Shown: positions 34,376-47,248, numbered from the stretch's first letter. The stretch: 64,000 nucleotides of DNA from Fagopyrum homotropicum (GCA_033239125.1 BSWB01000006.1:32914001-32978000); one strand, 5' to 3'. Translations and numbers: made by a program. The notes: a model not told the origin generated them from the sequence alone.

Positions 34376-35575
34376 CCATTAATAACTCAATACACATTTT
34401 CAATAATCTGTAATAACTTGTTGTATTTTGCAACCCTATTTTCATTTGAAATGTTTAGGATGTAGGTAGAAACCAACATACGCATGTGTCAATTTGGACA
34501 TATGTATAATTTTTAACGTCTAATTAAATTTTAAGACCAATGTTTATATATACTTTATATTCGAATATAAAAATGTTCGTATTCCATCTGAACATTTTTA
34601 TGGAACATTATATTTTTCCAATGAAATTCTGAAATCGGAGCAGAACCAAAATTTACGCGAACAAAGTTTATTATTGAGTTTAGATCAATTACATAAACTT
34701 TAAAAACTCACTCTATCGGTATCACGTTCAAATTCCAAAGTATTCACTCTCAAGTATCAACGGCTACATAACCGTCTCATTAATTAATAAAAAAACATTG
34801 TATTAATTTTTTTAATACTCTGAAATTATATTTCTTAATTTACTGATTTTTCATCAATTCGAAATGTTTGGTATATGCCAACCTTTGATAAAAATTTTTT
34901 AGTACACTATCGTACCTAACCATTTTCCATCAGATTGTTAAAAACGGGTGGGTTCGCCCCAGCCCAAATCCGAACCGGCCAAGTCACCCGTTTTCATAAA
35001 GTATCTATACGTGTCGTAGTTCCTTTCAGAAAATCTATTCGTCGAAGATGGTAATTTGCAAGTTGCTGGAAGGGTATAATTGTAACTCAAACAAGCTTTA
35101 CCATATTATAACGTAAGTGACGACATCAAATTCTGGTTACAAGAAACCCTAGTTTTTGGATTAGTATTTTGGGGGAAAAAGGGAAGCTTTAATTTCCTTT
35201 CTCTTCGCCCCATTCCACGACACGCAACGGGGCTATTTAATACAATCAAATATAATACTTAATTCATAATTAATAATGCGTACCCGGTGAATGTGATGGT
35301 ATGTATGTTGATACCATGTGGATGCATGATGCATCATGTATGTATGGTGCGCACAGACAATGTATGTCATAAGTGATAAACACATACACGTGACAGGCAC
35401 GTGTACAAACGGAATAGCGCCGTTATTAACATCTCAGGTGGAAAAGAAAAAGTTTAATGACGGCCGTTTAGAAGCCAAATCACTAATCAGCAGTATTCAG
35501 TAGTAGTCCTGCTAATTGTCGGATGATGTCTGGTGTCTATAATTGACATACTCTTCCAATGAAGAAAAATATAAC
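34376..35575. other. Intergenic DNA
   Basis: No gene recognised. 35150-35230 has a leader-like look (gaaaccctag telo-box-type word, then CT-rich), but no coding frame follows. Confidence 0.45.
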
Positions 35576-35579
35576 AACC

Positions 35580-35893
35580 AAAGTCAATATATTTATTTTT
35601 ACATTAAATAATAAAATTAGACATAGTAATTCACACGATTGGTAATTATTTAATTCTTTTGAAACAAAATTATTTTTAGTAACGAGGTTATTGAACTTTG
35701 TAGTAAGTTCGCACGAATAACCTTACTAGTTTCTACAAAGACCAATAGCATTACTACAAAGTCAATATATTTATTTTGCATTAAATAAATAATAAAATTA
35801 GACATAACAATTTGCACGCTTTTGTAACTATTTCGTTCTTTAAAAATAAAATTATTTTTGGTAATAAGGTTATTGTTCTTTGTAGTAAGATTA
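35580..35893. repeat. 178-bp tandem duplication
   Basis: AAAGTCAATATATTTATTTT at 35580 recurs at 35758. Both are followed by TAAATAATAAAATTAGACAT, AAAATTATTTTTxGTAA and TTTGTAGTAAG. Confidence 0.8.
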
Positions 35894-35894
35894 T

Positions 35895-36410
35895 CATCTT
35901 TATTATCCATACGTGAAAAACTAACATCATTGGACGAATAAGACATGAAACAACAACATAAACAAGTTAATTCTACCAAAAGAAAAAAAAAACATAACAT
36001 TAAATGAAATAAACCAAAACATGATTTTCATAAATCTAACAATGACGGATCAAAACTCGATTCGAGAATAACATTCATTGACTACGTGATTCGGGACCAT
36101 AATGACAAGGTTGTTAGCCTTGATGCGAAAAAAATAATTTGGGTAAAATGACTAACTAGGCCTTTTATCACTGCTTAAGAGTACCCATAACATAACTCAT
36201 TTAGTAAATATACCCCTATTTAACCCAATTCTTTTAATCTAGAAAAATTTATATATAGGGTAACCGTAGAGAGGTCTATATAACAAAATCATATACAATG
36301 GGCCTATTTAATCCAATTCTTTCAAATAACTTTAACTCGGTAATAAAAACCGAAGCTTTTACTCTTAAATCAAGCTTACAACTTACAAGAGACTATTAGC
36401 TTACAAATAA
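35895..36410. other. AT-rich intergenic DNA
   Basis: Nothing recognised. Confidence 0.45.
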
Positions 36411-36414
36411 AAAA

Positions 36415-36690
36415 GATTAAAATCGAGGGTGATACCCTTTGTGTTTTTAAGGCACTTCAAGGTTTGTGAAGTTGTTATTAGGAGGTCAAAATGCTAATTT
36501 TCGACTCCATACTGGATCTTCGCTTCTTCGATAAAGTCTAGATTAGACATGTTTACAGAGAAATCAATTGTGCTTCTGACCGATTAACCCATATAGGAAT
36601 ATCGACCCCAAATATAAGTTTTTCTGAAGACCCCGAACTGCATGTTCTCATCCTCAATGATGCTTTAATGTGTACTGCGTCTGGGAGGTA
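36415..36690 (+). mobile_element. L1 LINE 3' fragment (RNase H-like tail)
   Basis: Plus frame reads KIEGDTLCVFKALQGL, then EVKMLIFDSILDLRFFDKV, IRHVYREINCASDRLTHIGI and STPNISFSEDPELHVL, with three stops. It aligns residue by residue with the minus-strand fragment at 11350-11600, so it is the same LINE family. Confidence 0.8.
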
Positions 36691-36715
36691 AATCAAACTA
36701 ACCGTTGTCCGCTAT

Positions 36716-36718
<3 letters not shown>

Positions 36719-36754
<36 letters not shown>
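36719..36754. repeat. (TA)n microsatellite
   Basis: About 18 uninterrupted TA units. Confidence 0.95.
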
Positions 36755-36758
<4 letters not shown>

Positions 36759-37039
36759 TTAATAATATTTTTTTTAATGACATATGAAAAAGTTGTATTT
36801 TTTTAATATATAATGATAAGTGATTAAAGAGGGTCAACATCTAAAATTTAGTCGTTCCAAAACATCCTTTTAATGAGTTTTTTAGCATCTCATGGAAGGT
36901 TTTTGGAATATGGATTTGAGCTATGACTAAAAAATGCGAGTCTATCTACAACGACGTTGATTTTTTAAAACATGTTGAACTCTAACTTTTGTACACCTTA
37001 AAATCAAAATCGAGATGTTAGAAATGATCATGTCCGATT

Positions 37040-37330
37040 CCTATAATGGCTTTCAAATCCGATTGATTGTGTTGATAAGCACAAGGTTACCCCTTCAACT
37101 TCAATGGTGTTGAATTCTAAACTTATGGCATTTTGGAGGCCTTTAGAGCACACGCTTTCACTTGAAGGACGTTTTTTGCTCCACGTCATCCTATTCCTAT
37201 ACGGGGTGTTATGACGATGATCTCGAATGATAAAGCTAAAAACATATTGACCATTCGAGTTCCAATAAGCATCAACATAATTTTGATAGAGTTCAAACTT
37301 GATATATTTCATTTGATGTTTTTTTTTTAT
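37040..37330 (-). mobile_element. Another LINE RNase H-like fragment
   Basis: Minus frame reads YIKFELYQNYVDAYWNSNGQ, FSFIIRDHRHN and SKGLQNAISLEFNTIEVEGV, an RVT_3-type RNase H pattern. It faces the plus-strand LINE tail at 36415. Confidence 0.6.
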
Positions 37331-37619
37331 TTTCCGTCTTTGTTTTGGAGGCCTTTCATTACAATTTGACCTTTTTTGCATAGCCTCATCCTAGTCGTTA
37401 ATTTCTTTTTGGATCAGTTGGTTTAAATCATGTGGATTTTTTTTTTGAAAAAAACTGTTTGGTTTCTAGTAAACAAGATATTCCACCATGCAAAGACTAT
37501 TTGTCTTAGTTTTGTTGGGCTAATTTTCCTTTTTATTTCCATGATGATGTATATTATTTTGTGGTTTTTTGGATCATATTTGTATTAGTGAGTTTTTATT
37601 TATTTTCTAGGCTAGACAC

Positions 37620-37830
37620 GTGTTGGAGATATTAAGTCCTCATATCGAAAGTTGAGGACATTCTGAACTTAGTATATAAGGTCGGTGAGCTACTCCTGCC
37701 ATTGCCAATTGATTTTTAGGATATAACCTCATCGAATTTATGTATTGCGCTTGGGCCTAACGTGCATGTGCACTCATATGCACAAGACCCTCGTTCTACG
37801 GTCCGTCTATATCGGACTTTAACATGTCAT
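37620..37830 (+). repeat. TATATAAGG-type dispersed repeat, copy 2
   Basis: GTTGGAGATATTAAGTCCTC, TAGTATATAAGGTCGGTGAG, CTACTCCTGCCATTGCCAAT, then ATCGAATTTATGTATTGCGC and TTGGGCCTAA. Counterparts lie at 27590-27720 and 52640-52960, both minus. Confidence 0.65.
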
Positions 37831-38400
37831 ATAAAAAACTGTGTTTAAACTTACGACGCTATTTGAAGGATCTTTGAAAAACAACACTTAAATCAAACAT
37901 GAAGGCAAATGAGATGTTTTGGGAGTCAATGACTTGAATAAACATACCCATGACAAGGTGACCTAGGTTCTCATTGATACTTTATGGTTGGTAAGCCCGC
38001 AACGTTTTCAAATAATCATATAAAAAATCACTAACTTTAATGGGTCAAACAATATCATCATCCTGATCACATTACAAATTATACATGTCACGAGGTTTGT
38101 GGCTAGTTAGTAGGATAGGAATACTTGAATGGATGCTTGAAGCTCAATATTAACGTCTAGTGTTGGAACAATTTTGGATTGTCATCCTTCTTTTTAGTTA
38201 ATTCTTGCCCTAGACCTTTTGCATTTGTCTTCTGCATGTGAGAAGTGTAAACCAACGGTAGTTAGGTAGCTTATTTATATATTAAGAGTATTGTCTCTAT
38301 TTGATATGGAAAGCAAACTCATTTACGATATGATTAGGTTACGATGTAACTATACATTTGTTTTAAAAAGGCATCCAGAAGAAAAGACCGATGATTAATT
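37830..38400. other. Intergenic DNA
   Basis: Nothing recognised. It may already be part of the older SIRE element whose 3' region follows. Confidence 0.35.
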
Positions 38401-38429
38401 AAGACAATCTGAATCACAATGTTAATATG

Positions 38430-39270
38430 TCTTAATTATCACACTTCATAGATTCAGTCAAGGGATTAAGGAGGACTTCGTCCCACTCTCCCTCCGAAAA
38501 CAATGACATGTCAAGTCAAATGTCCAAAAACTAATAATATGTCCTTGGTGGACAAATGGACAAGGATCGCCATTCACAATATGAAGAAATGCTAAGGTGT
38601 GTTGCCTAGGTCCCGCATTACCCTCATATCTAAAATATTTTGTTTTTGGAAAGATCGATGAGGAATTTTTTGAAAGAATAGGGATTGAAAAGACACTCAC
38701 TAGAGAATGGATCCTCAAGGAACAACGTGTTGGTTCGTCTTCTGCAGCCCAAAGGCTTGATGCGGTGGAATTTGGTCTAGAATCTCTGAGGAAGGACATG
38801 CTGGATTTTAGGTCCGAGATTACAGATAAGATGGATGAATCACAAGACCTGCTGACAATCATGCACCAGAAAATTAATCAGATGTTCCATGTGAATGCCC
38901 TCTCTTTTACCTCTACAAGCAGCCTCAAGCCCTTAACAGAGGAAAATGCTGAAGTGACCAGAAAACAGGTAGAAGAGGTCATGCTTCATTGCTACAAAAC
39001 TGTAAAGGGACGCCCTAGTCGTTAACCTATTGTTGAGGATCCAGATATTCTGCATATCGAGGAGTTTGGCGTGGTGAAAAATTACAAGAAACAAAAGTAT
39101 CAACGGAGAGTGGATGAATACATGAAAACCATCGACTTGGATAACGCTCATGCCCGATGGAAAAAGAAGTGTTACGACGACATCCGGGGAAAGGGCCGTC
39201 CGAATCCGGAAGTAGCCATTCAAAGTCTTGAAATTAGTTTCAAGGCTTTGGAATGGATGTCAAGACCTTG
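38430..39270 (+). pseudogene. 3' accessory (env-like) ORF of a SIRE-lineage element, decayed
   Basis: Plus frame from 38597 runs 142 codons to TAA at 39023-39025, then continues in the same phase to 39271. Upstream (38500-38600) the family-like text is in other frames. The product is charged and helical (coiled-coil-like around QRLDAVEFGLESLRKDMLDF). It lies between where pol would end and an LTR, the position of the extra ORF in SIRE/Maximus elements, whose role is unproven. The 3' end runs into FKALE-type motif DNA. The rest of this element (gag, pol, 5' LTR) is missing. Confidence 0.5.
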
Positions 39271-39549
39271 ACCTGATTTCAAAACCTCATTGATTTTGAT
39301 TTCAAGGCCTTGAAACCTGTTTGTGGGACTTGCGTTTTTAAACTGTTTTTGTTTTTGGAAATACATTATGTGGGTCTGTAATAACTTTTAAACTTTCGTG
39401 CTTTAACTGTTTTTTCTCCCTTGTTTAAAGACAAAGGGGGAGAAATTATATGCGTGATCCAATATTTTAGCATTATGCATTTTATTTATCGATATTATTA
39501 CATATGCATCGCTAACATTAAATGTAGGTATGATATTTGTTTTGTCTTC
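39271..39549 (+). other. 3' internal spacer of the first SIRE element
   Basis: Matches 47020-47248 before the next LTR (GTGCTTTAAC, TTTCTCCCTTGTT, AAAGACAAAGGGGGAGAAA, ATATGCATCGCTAAC). Relative to that copy, the last about 14 bp, including the AAGGGGAGAT polypurine tract, are deleted at 39549. Confidence 0.7.
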
Positions 39550-40822
39550 TGAAAACTCCACCTTGATTATATATTTGTATAGGTGATGATGATGGAAGAC
39601 TTAAACACAAAAGAAGTGGTTTTATATACTAACAATTTTTTGATTATATATCGAGTTGCTTAGTTTGGTAGTTTGTTTAGAATGTGTGCAGGTCTTGAAA
39701 CACATTTTAAGGGACCTTCGGAGGCCTTGAAATCGGATACAAGGGACAGACGTAGAGTTTAGAGAGATTCAAGACGGAGGTCTTGAAAGCCATTTCAAGG
39801 GATCAGAAGCCAAGGCCTTGAAACTCCAATCGGAAAAACGCACGCTGAAGGAATTCAAACTTCAACACAAATGAATCTACCAAGTATAAAGGAAGATCTT
39901 CTTAAGATATGCCCAACAAGAAGATACGATCAAAGAAGATCTCAACCAACCAAAGAGATTTGATTCTCAACTAAAAGCGCAAAAGATCTTCTCTCAACGG
40001 AATTCAAATATCTTCACAACAAGTACGAGAAGATTACGGACAAGAGAGATTAACGTGCTTTAAGGAGATGAAGACGATAGAAGATCTACAACGTCTACTT
40101 CATCTCAACCAAGAAGTGGCTTTCATGGAAAAGAAGAATCATCTTCCTAACGGCTAGAAGACCTCTCCATAGAAGACTATAAATGAAGATGCCGATTGAA
40201 GAACAAGACACAAGCTTACACGGAAATATCCAAAGTCTTCAAGCGATCCAAAGCATCTTCATTCGTTCATAGAAGTTTTTCTTTCTCTCTTTCTATAAAA
40301 GCATTATCCCCTAGAGAGATAAAACTCGAGAGCTCCATTGGATTATCTAAAGAGTGTTATACTAGAGTGTGTGTTACTTTGCGAAGTAACTAGGCTATTA
40401 TAGCAAGGTGAAGAGTTGGAGCCAGATCGTAGCATTGTCTACATTGAGAGAAGAAGGGAATTTCTTCTAGTTTGGATCTAGGATTCTTTGAAGTTGATAA
40501 TAGATAGCTATACCTTGGGACAGAGAGTAAGCTATTTAGAGCCGAACTTCGTAAACATATCCTCGTGTCGATCTTTTACATTCCACACTTTATCTGCTTT
40601 ATTGTGACTAACTTTGTTTTGCAGGTGAACAAAGTCAAGGCCTTTGAAATCAATTTCAAAGCCCTTAAAATCAAAATGTGTCACAAAGAGCTCAGATCGA
40701 CATCAAGGCCTATGAAATCAGTTTCAAAGCCTTGAGATAGGTTTTTGTGAAAAGTTCTCATACTCTATTCAACCCCCCTTCTAGAGTATCTTTATCCTTT
40801 ATATTCACCTAACGGTTCTTCA
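39550..40822 (+). repeat. SIRE LTR A
   Basis: Begins TGAAAACTCCACC and ends ACGGTTCTTCA. 1273 bp. The primer-binding site follows it directly. Nearly collinear with LTR B (47249-50331, once its nested insertion is removed). Confidence 0.85.
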
Positions 40823-40824
40823 AT

Positions 40825-40834
40825 TGGTATCAGA
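40825..40834 (+). promoter_or_regulatory. Primer-binding site of the SIRE element
   Basis: TGGTATCAGA two bases after LTR A. It is the initiator tRNA-Met type. Confidence 0.8.
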
Positions 40835-40877
40835 ACTAGACTCACGTTTATTGATTTAACCATCAGTGAGACTAATC

Positions 40878-42497
40878 ATGAATCCTGTAGGTCATGGAGG
40901 ATTTGCTCAAGGAAGATCCTCATCTCGACCCCCACTTTTCTATGGCAACAACTTTGCCCATTGGAGAGCACTCATGCGTATGTTCATTATTGATCAGAAT
41001 ATGGAACTATGGAGCATCATTCAGAATGGCCCCAAAGTCCCAACTACAACAATTGAAGGTGCCCAAGTCCCAAAGAAGGAAGCTGACTTCACGCAAGTTG
41101 ACTTGGATAGCGTGTCAAAGAACTACAAAGCTATGAACCTGCTCTAATGTGCATTAGATGCGAATGAATTCAACCGCATCTCATCATGCAAGAGTGCAAA
41201 GGAAATATGGGAAAAACTCGTTGTCACATATGAAGGAACAATTCAAGTCAAGGAAACAAAGATTAGCATCTTCCTCAAACAATATGAGCTATTCAAGATG
41301 AACCCAAATGAACCAGTCAAAGAAATGTTTACAAGATTCACTGAGATCGTGAACAACCTGGACTCACTAGGAAAGGTCTTCACAGACAAAGAAAAAGTCA
41401 AGAAGGTTCTAAGGAGCCTACCTAAAGCCAAGTGAGGACCAAAGATGACTACCATCGAAGAAGTTCAAAATCTCTCAACTCTTCCTCCTGATGACCTTCT
41501 TGGAAAACTCATCACACACGAAATGGTTCTTGGTGAAGAAGATTGAGAGCTCCCATCTAACACTAAGAATCTGGCATTAAAATCGAAAAAAGATGAGTTA
41601 CCATCTGAAGAGGAAGACAGTGATGACGATGATGAAGAAGATGCAATTGCCATGATCTCTAAGGGTCTCGCGAGAATTCTCAAAATAAAGAAACAATCTG
41701 CAAACAATAGAGAATATCCACGAACATCAAGACCCCGAGGTAAGCTTTCTAACTCTAACAAGAAAACTAAAGTTCTGACTTGTTTTGAATGTGGTGAAAA
41801 AGATCATCTTGTTAAGGACTGTCCAGAAAAGAAGAGGACCAAATTTAAGAAGAATGATCGAAAGAAGAAAGCTATGGTAGCTTAATGGAGTAATTCATAT
41901 TCCTCAAATGAATCAGAAGACAAAAAAGAACAAGCAAACCTATGCCTTATGACCGATCATGAAGAAGATTAAAATCTCTACGTTGATAATGTGGTAAGTA
42001 CTATCATGTCTCAACCTGAATCTGACCTAACATAATTTCTTAAAGACATTATCATATGTGACAAAGAACATAGAATAAGGATAAATTCTCTAAAAGAAAA
42101 GCTTCTTGAACAAGAAAAACAACTAAGTGAGATGTCTCTGGAGATTGAAAATCTTAACACAACGAAGGTAGACCTTAATGATAGTATCAAGGTCTTGGAA
42201 TCGGAAAATGCGATTCTCAAGGACAACCTCTCTTCTCTTCATCGAAACTATATCGATCTAGAGAAAGAGAAAGTTGATCTAACTTTGACGTGTCAAGACC
42301 AGAAGACTTCACTTGTTAAATTCACTCGTTCACCTAATCTTGAAAGAATGATGGGTGAACAACAGTCCTCACTTAACAAAAATTGTATAGGTTATCATAG
42401 GAGCTTTCCTAGAAAACCAACTACCACCTTTGTCAAGGCTAAAAAAAAAGTATTCATATGCCCACATGTTTCTACTGTTGTAAAAAGGGTCATGTAA
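40878..42497 (+). pseudogene. SIRE gag, broken
   Basis: ATG at 40878: MNPVGHGGFAQGRSSSRPPL, then FYGNNFAHWRALMRMF (copia Gag start). In-frame or near-frame stops at about 41145, 41432, 41545, 41882 and 41970. CCHC knuckle CFECGEKDHLVKDC at about 41782-41823, then a long leucine/glutamate-rich coiled coil (EMSLEIENLNTTKVDL, 42130-42290). The second knuckle region near 42450-42520 is frameshifted. Confidence 0.88.
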
Positions 42498-42648
42498 AAT
42501 CTACATGTCCATATAGAAGAAATGATCCTTACATCATCATAAACACTTATCTTCTATGATTAAGGAAGCAAGTCAAGCAAATCTGGGTTCCTAAATGCAC
42601 TAGACCACCAAACATGATCGAGCCTGAATATGGACCAAAATATGTCAT

Positions 42649-43819
42649 TTGGTCTACCCGGAAAGGTTGATGTTTGTTGTTTTGCAGGATATCACCAAGG
42701 TAAAGGAGCATAAATGGATATTAGATAGTGGTTGCTCAAGACACATGAGTGAAAAAAGTTCACTGTTCTCAGATTTAAAGAAGCAATCATCTAGAACCAT
42801 TACACTTGGTGATAAAGGAAAGTGTGACATTATTGATATTGGTAAAATGTTATAATTCATCTAACTTTTTTGATGATGTATATCTTGTTGACGGTTTGAA
42901 GTCTAATTTGCTTAGCTCTCTCAAATATGTGATAAAGTCAACAAGGTAATGTTTGATTTAGAAAAATGTGAAGTTCAAGACAAGACGACAGGTGATATTG
43001 TGCTTACAGCTCCTAGATGTAACAATGTTTATTCTATGAGTACTAACCAAGTTTCAGGAACTAAGCTAAAGTGTGTCAAGGCCTTAATTGATGATCCAAG
43101 GCTTTGGCATAGAAGACTTGATCACGTAAGCATGCATACAATGCAGAAGTTACTTTCAAAGGATTTGGTACGTGGTTTGCCAAATCTAAACTTCAAGGTA
43201 GATGAACTATCTAAAGCTTGTATACAAGGTAAACAAACAAGAGGTTCATTCAAACCAAAGAAAGTTGTAAGTTCTTCTCGACCCATTGAGCTTTTATATA
43301 TGGATCTTTGTGGACCTATGCGTGTCAAATATCCCAAAGGTAAGCAGTACATATGTTATTATGGATGATTTTTCTCGTTTTACATGGATATCTTTCTTAC
43401 GAGAAAAATCTGAAGCATTGTTTGAGTTTTCAAAATTGTGTAAGGAGTTGCAAACTTTGAAAAATCTACCAATCGTTTCTATAAGAAGTGATCATGGTAG
43501 AGAATTTGATCAACTAAAGTTTGATTTGTTTTGTTCAAAATATGGTATTTCACATAACTTTTCAGCTCCTAGAACTCCTCAACAGAATGGGGTTGTGGAA
43601 CGTAAGAACCGCACCCTAGAGGATATGTCTAGGACTATGCTTTTAGAAAACAGGTTGCCAAAACGTTTTTGGGCAGAAGCAGTAAACACTGCTAATTACA
43701 TCTTAAATAGATGTTTAATTCGCCCTATTTTGAAAAAGACTCCTTACCAACTCTTTAAGGGTAGAAAACCTAATATTTCGTATATTAAACCCTTTTGGAT
43801 GTATATGCTTTGTTCATAA
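42649..43819 (+). pseudogene. SIRE protease and integrase, broken
   Basis: Protease WILDSGCSRHMSEKSSLFSD at about 42716. GAG-pre-integrase LWHRRLDHVSMHTMQKLLSK at about 43102. Integrase core: MDLCGPM, then after a frameshift near 43340 MDDFSRFTWISFL, RSDHGREFD and PQQNGVVERKNRTLEDM. The catalytic D, D and E are each still readable. Stop and frameshift near 42850 and 43800. Confidence 0.9.
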
Positions 43820-45960
43820 CAATGACAAAGATAATCTTGAGAACTTTGATGCACGTAGTGTTGAAGCTCTATTAATTGGATATGCTTCAAATAACAAAGT
43901 TTATCGGGTTTATAACAAGCGTACCAAAATTATTGAGGAAAGTATTCATGTCATATTTGATGAAAACAATGATGGTATTTTGAGTGAAAGTTTTACAGAT
44001 CTTAATCTGAATCAACGAGAAGATCACAATTCTGATGAACAAGAAGATCCTAAAGATCATGAAAAGAATATGCAAGAAAAGATTCAAGATACCGGAGAAA
44101 ACTCTCAAGACCTTGAAACACATCTTCAAGACCTTGAAATAGAAAACTGCGATATGTCAGAACTCCGTTTCAAGGCCTTGAAACCCAACTTTAAGGCCTT
44201 GAGATAGGATCCAAGGGCAATACTCCAACGGTACCCGAATCTAGTCAAGCATATGAGCCTCAATCTTCAGAATCTGTTCCATCTTACAAACGAAGGAAGT
44301 TTCAACACTCTTCATATAATCCACAAGAGAATGTGATCTTGAATCCAAATACAAGAGTTCAAACTCGTTCCAACGTAAATAACCTATGTGCATTCTCTGC
44401 GTTCGTGTCTCTTATTGAGCCAAAGAATTATGTTCAAGCTCTTCAAGAATCCGACTGGATCATTGTCATGCAAAACGAGCTGAATGAGTTTGAGAGAAAC
44501 AAGGTTTGAAATCTTACTACAAGACCAAAGCGTCAATATGTCATTGGCACAAAATGGGTTTTTCGAAATAAGTTGGATGAAAACGGAAAAGTCATTCAAA
44601 ATAAAACACGACTTGTAGCACAAGGCTATAACCAAGAAGAAGGTATTGATTATGAGGAGACTTTTTCTCCGGTTGTCAGGTTAGAAGCCATACGTATGCT
44701 ACTTGCATTTGCATATTTCATGAGCATAAAGCTATTTCAAATGGATGTAAAATGTGCTTTTCTAAACGGCTTCTTAGAAGAAAAAGTCTATGTTGCTCAA
44801 CCTCCTGGTTTTGAAAATGATGAATTTACTGATCATGTTTTTAAACTGGACAAAGCTCTTTATGGTCTTAAGTAAGCTCCTCGAGCTTGGTATGAAAGAT
44901 TGTCCAAGTTTCTTCTTGAAAACAATTTCAAAAGAGGTTTGATTGATTAAACTTTATTTATCAAAACCAGAGACAACGATATCTTAGTAGTACAAATCCA
45001 TGTTGATGATATATTATTCGGTGCTACGAATGATTTCCTATGCAAGGAATTTTCAGATATCATGTGCAGGGAATTCGAAATGAGCTTAATGGGTGAGCTA
45101 AATTTCTTTCTTGTACTTCAAGTTACACAAGAAAAGAAAGGAATTTTTCTTAATCAAAGCAAGTATACCAAGGACTTGCTTAAGAAATATAAGATGGATC
45201 AATCTAAGGTCGCAAAGACTCCTATGAGTTCAACACTTTCGCTTGACCATGACAAAGATGGCAAAAGTGTTGTACAAAAGGAGTATCGAGGTATGATCGG
45301 TTCATTGTTATATTTAACCGCTAGTCGACCTGACATTATTTTTAGCGTGTGCATGTGTGCAAGATTTCAAACTGATCCAAAAGAGTCACACTTGATAGTT
45401 GTGAAATGGATTTTTCGGTATCTTAATGGCACTAAAGATCTAGGGTTATGGTACCCACGTCAAACCTCGTTTCACCTTGTTGGCTATTCAGATGCAGATT
45501 AAGCAGGTTATAAGGTCGATAGATAAATCAATTCTGGATGTTGCCAATTCTTAGGGGCATCCCTAATTAGTTGTCACTCCAAGAAGCAAAACTCTGTCCC
45601 CCTATCCACAACTGAAGCTGAATATATAGCTGCGGGAGCCTGTTGTGCACAAATTCTATGGATAGCTCAACAACTTCGTGATCTTGACTTTGATTTGAAA
45701 GGTATTCCTATAAAATGTGATAATACTAGTGCTATTTTAATTACTAAAAATCTTGTGCAACATTCAAGGACTAAGCATATCGACGTAAGACATCACTTCA
45801 TATGTGATCATGTTGAGATAGGTGATGTTTCGATCTCTTTTATATCAACTGAGTTATAGCTTGCAGATATCTTACCAAGCCTCTACCTTAAAGATCAATT
45901 CAATTTTATTCGATTAAAGCTTGGTATGTTAAACACGGAAGCATTAACGTAGGGGTGGTA
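43820..45960 (+). pseudogene. SIRE reverse transcriptase and RNase H, broken
   Basis: RT: NKTRLVAQGYNQEEGIDYEE, FQMDVKCAFLNGFLEEKVYV, then a stop at LDKALYGLK-stop-APRAWYE and a second at KRGLID-stop-TLF. Active-site HVDDILFGATN (H replaces the usual Y) at about 45000. RNase H: GYSDAD-stop-[38 protein letters not shown]. At least five nonsense codons. The acidic linker at 43980-44210 contains two FKALK/FKALR words. Confidence 0.9.
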
Positions 45961-46540
45961 AATTGTTTTATTTTCTCATTCGTATGCAGTCCACTTGTCT
46001 TTTTCAAGGGCCTTGAAATGCAGATTTTGCAAGTTATAAGGTCGATAGATAAATCACTTCTGGATGTTGCCAATTCTTAGGGGCATCCCTAATTAGTTGT
46101 CACTCCAAGAAGCAAAGCTCTGTCCCCCTATCCACAACTGAAGCTGAATATATAGCTGCGGGAGCCTGTTGTGCACAAATTCTATGGATAGCTCAACAAC
46201 TTCGTGATCTTTACTTTGATTTCAAAGGTATTCCTATAAAATGTGATAATAGTAGTGCTATTTTAATTACTAAAAATCTTGTGCAGCATTCAAGGACTAA
46301 GCATATCGACGTAAGACATCACTTCATACGTGATCATGTTGAGAAAGGTGATGTTTCGATCTCTTTTATATCAACTGAGTTGCAGCTTGCAGATATCTTT
46401 ACCAAGCCTCTACCTTAAAGATCAATTCAATTTTATTCGATTAAAGCTTGGTATGTTAAACACGGAAGCATTAACATAGGGATGGTAAATTGTTTTATTT
46501 TCTCCTTCGTATGCAGTCCACTTGTCTTTTTCAAGGGCCT
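45507..46540 (+). repeat. 526-bp tandem duplication of the RNase H end
   Basis: GTTATAAGGTCGATAGATAA at 45507 recurs at 46033. Each copy runs through [12 protein letters not shown] and [12 protein letters not shown] to the CTTTTTCAAGGGCCTTGAAA spacer. The second copy keeps codons that the first has lost ([12 protein letters not shown] and [15 protein letters not shown] against HHFICDHVEIGD and STEL-stop), so the second is the better-preserved copy. Confidence 0.9.
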
Positions 46541-46559
46541 TGAAATGCAATTCAAGGGC

Positions 46560-47248
46560 CTTGAAACGAGATTCAAGGGTAAATTCAATTTCACATATCT
46601 ATTTAGGGATTAATAGCTTTTAGATATTTTAATTCCTAAATCTTCTAAAAAGAAAGAGTTTTAAAAGAGATTTCAAAAGACTTTATTTTCAGATTCAAAG
46701 AATTTTGAAAAGTGGTTACAAAATTTATGGAAAGAATTCTAATCAAAAGTTATTCTGCCAAGATTTTGAGTCTCTCAAGATCCTAATGAACTTACGTTGA
46801 TGTGACTTCTTCCCTTAAATACCACTTATCATCCGTATTTATCTCTTCCGCTTCAACTTCTCTTTGCAAAACCCCCTTGCTTTACTCTTTCGTTTTTTAA
46901 AAATCTGTTGAAATGGATGATTGGAGCAACAAAAATCTTCATCTAAGGGAAAAAGAAGGTTTTACGAGGAGGATTCAGACTGAGCTGATGATTGTGGGAT
47001 TGATGTGTTAAAAACTTGATTTGTTTTTGTGGTGTTTTTGTGAAATACTTTTCTGGGGCTGTAACCTTTAAAAATTCCGTGCTTTAACAATTTTTCTCCC
47101 TTGTTGAAAGACAAAGGGGAGAAATAAATGATCCAACATTTCGATATTTCTGCATTCTGCATTTTAAATTTGTTTTGATATTCATATATGCATCGCTAAC
47201 CTTACAATGCAGGTACGATATTTGTGTTGTCTTCCATCAAGGGGAGAT
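46560..47248 (+). other. SIRE 3' spacer without accessory ORF
   Basis: Holds only scraps where the accessory ORF would be, then the polypurine tract (AAGGGGAGAT, 47239-47248) before LTR B. Confidence 0.6.

Larger units (their letters stand above)
40823..47248 (+). mobile_element. Internal region of a decayed SIRE-lineage Ty1/copia element
   Basis: Order gag, zinc knuckle, coiled coil, protease, integrase, RT, RNase H, spacer, AAGGGGAGAT polypurine tract, LTR. Words such as VDDILFGATN and SRPDIIFSVCMCARFQ are typical of the SIRE/Maximus lineage. Confidence 0.9.

Noticed and set aside
36719..36754. (TA)n tract as an origin or cruciform of special interest
   Set aside because: An ordinary plant microsatellite.
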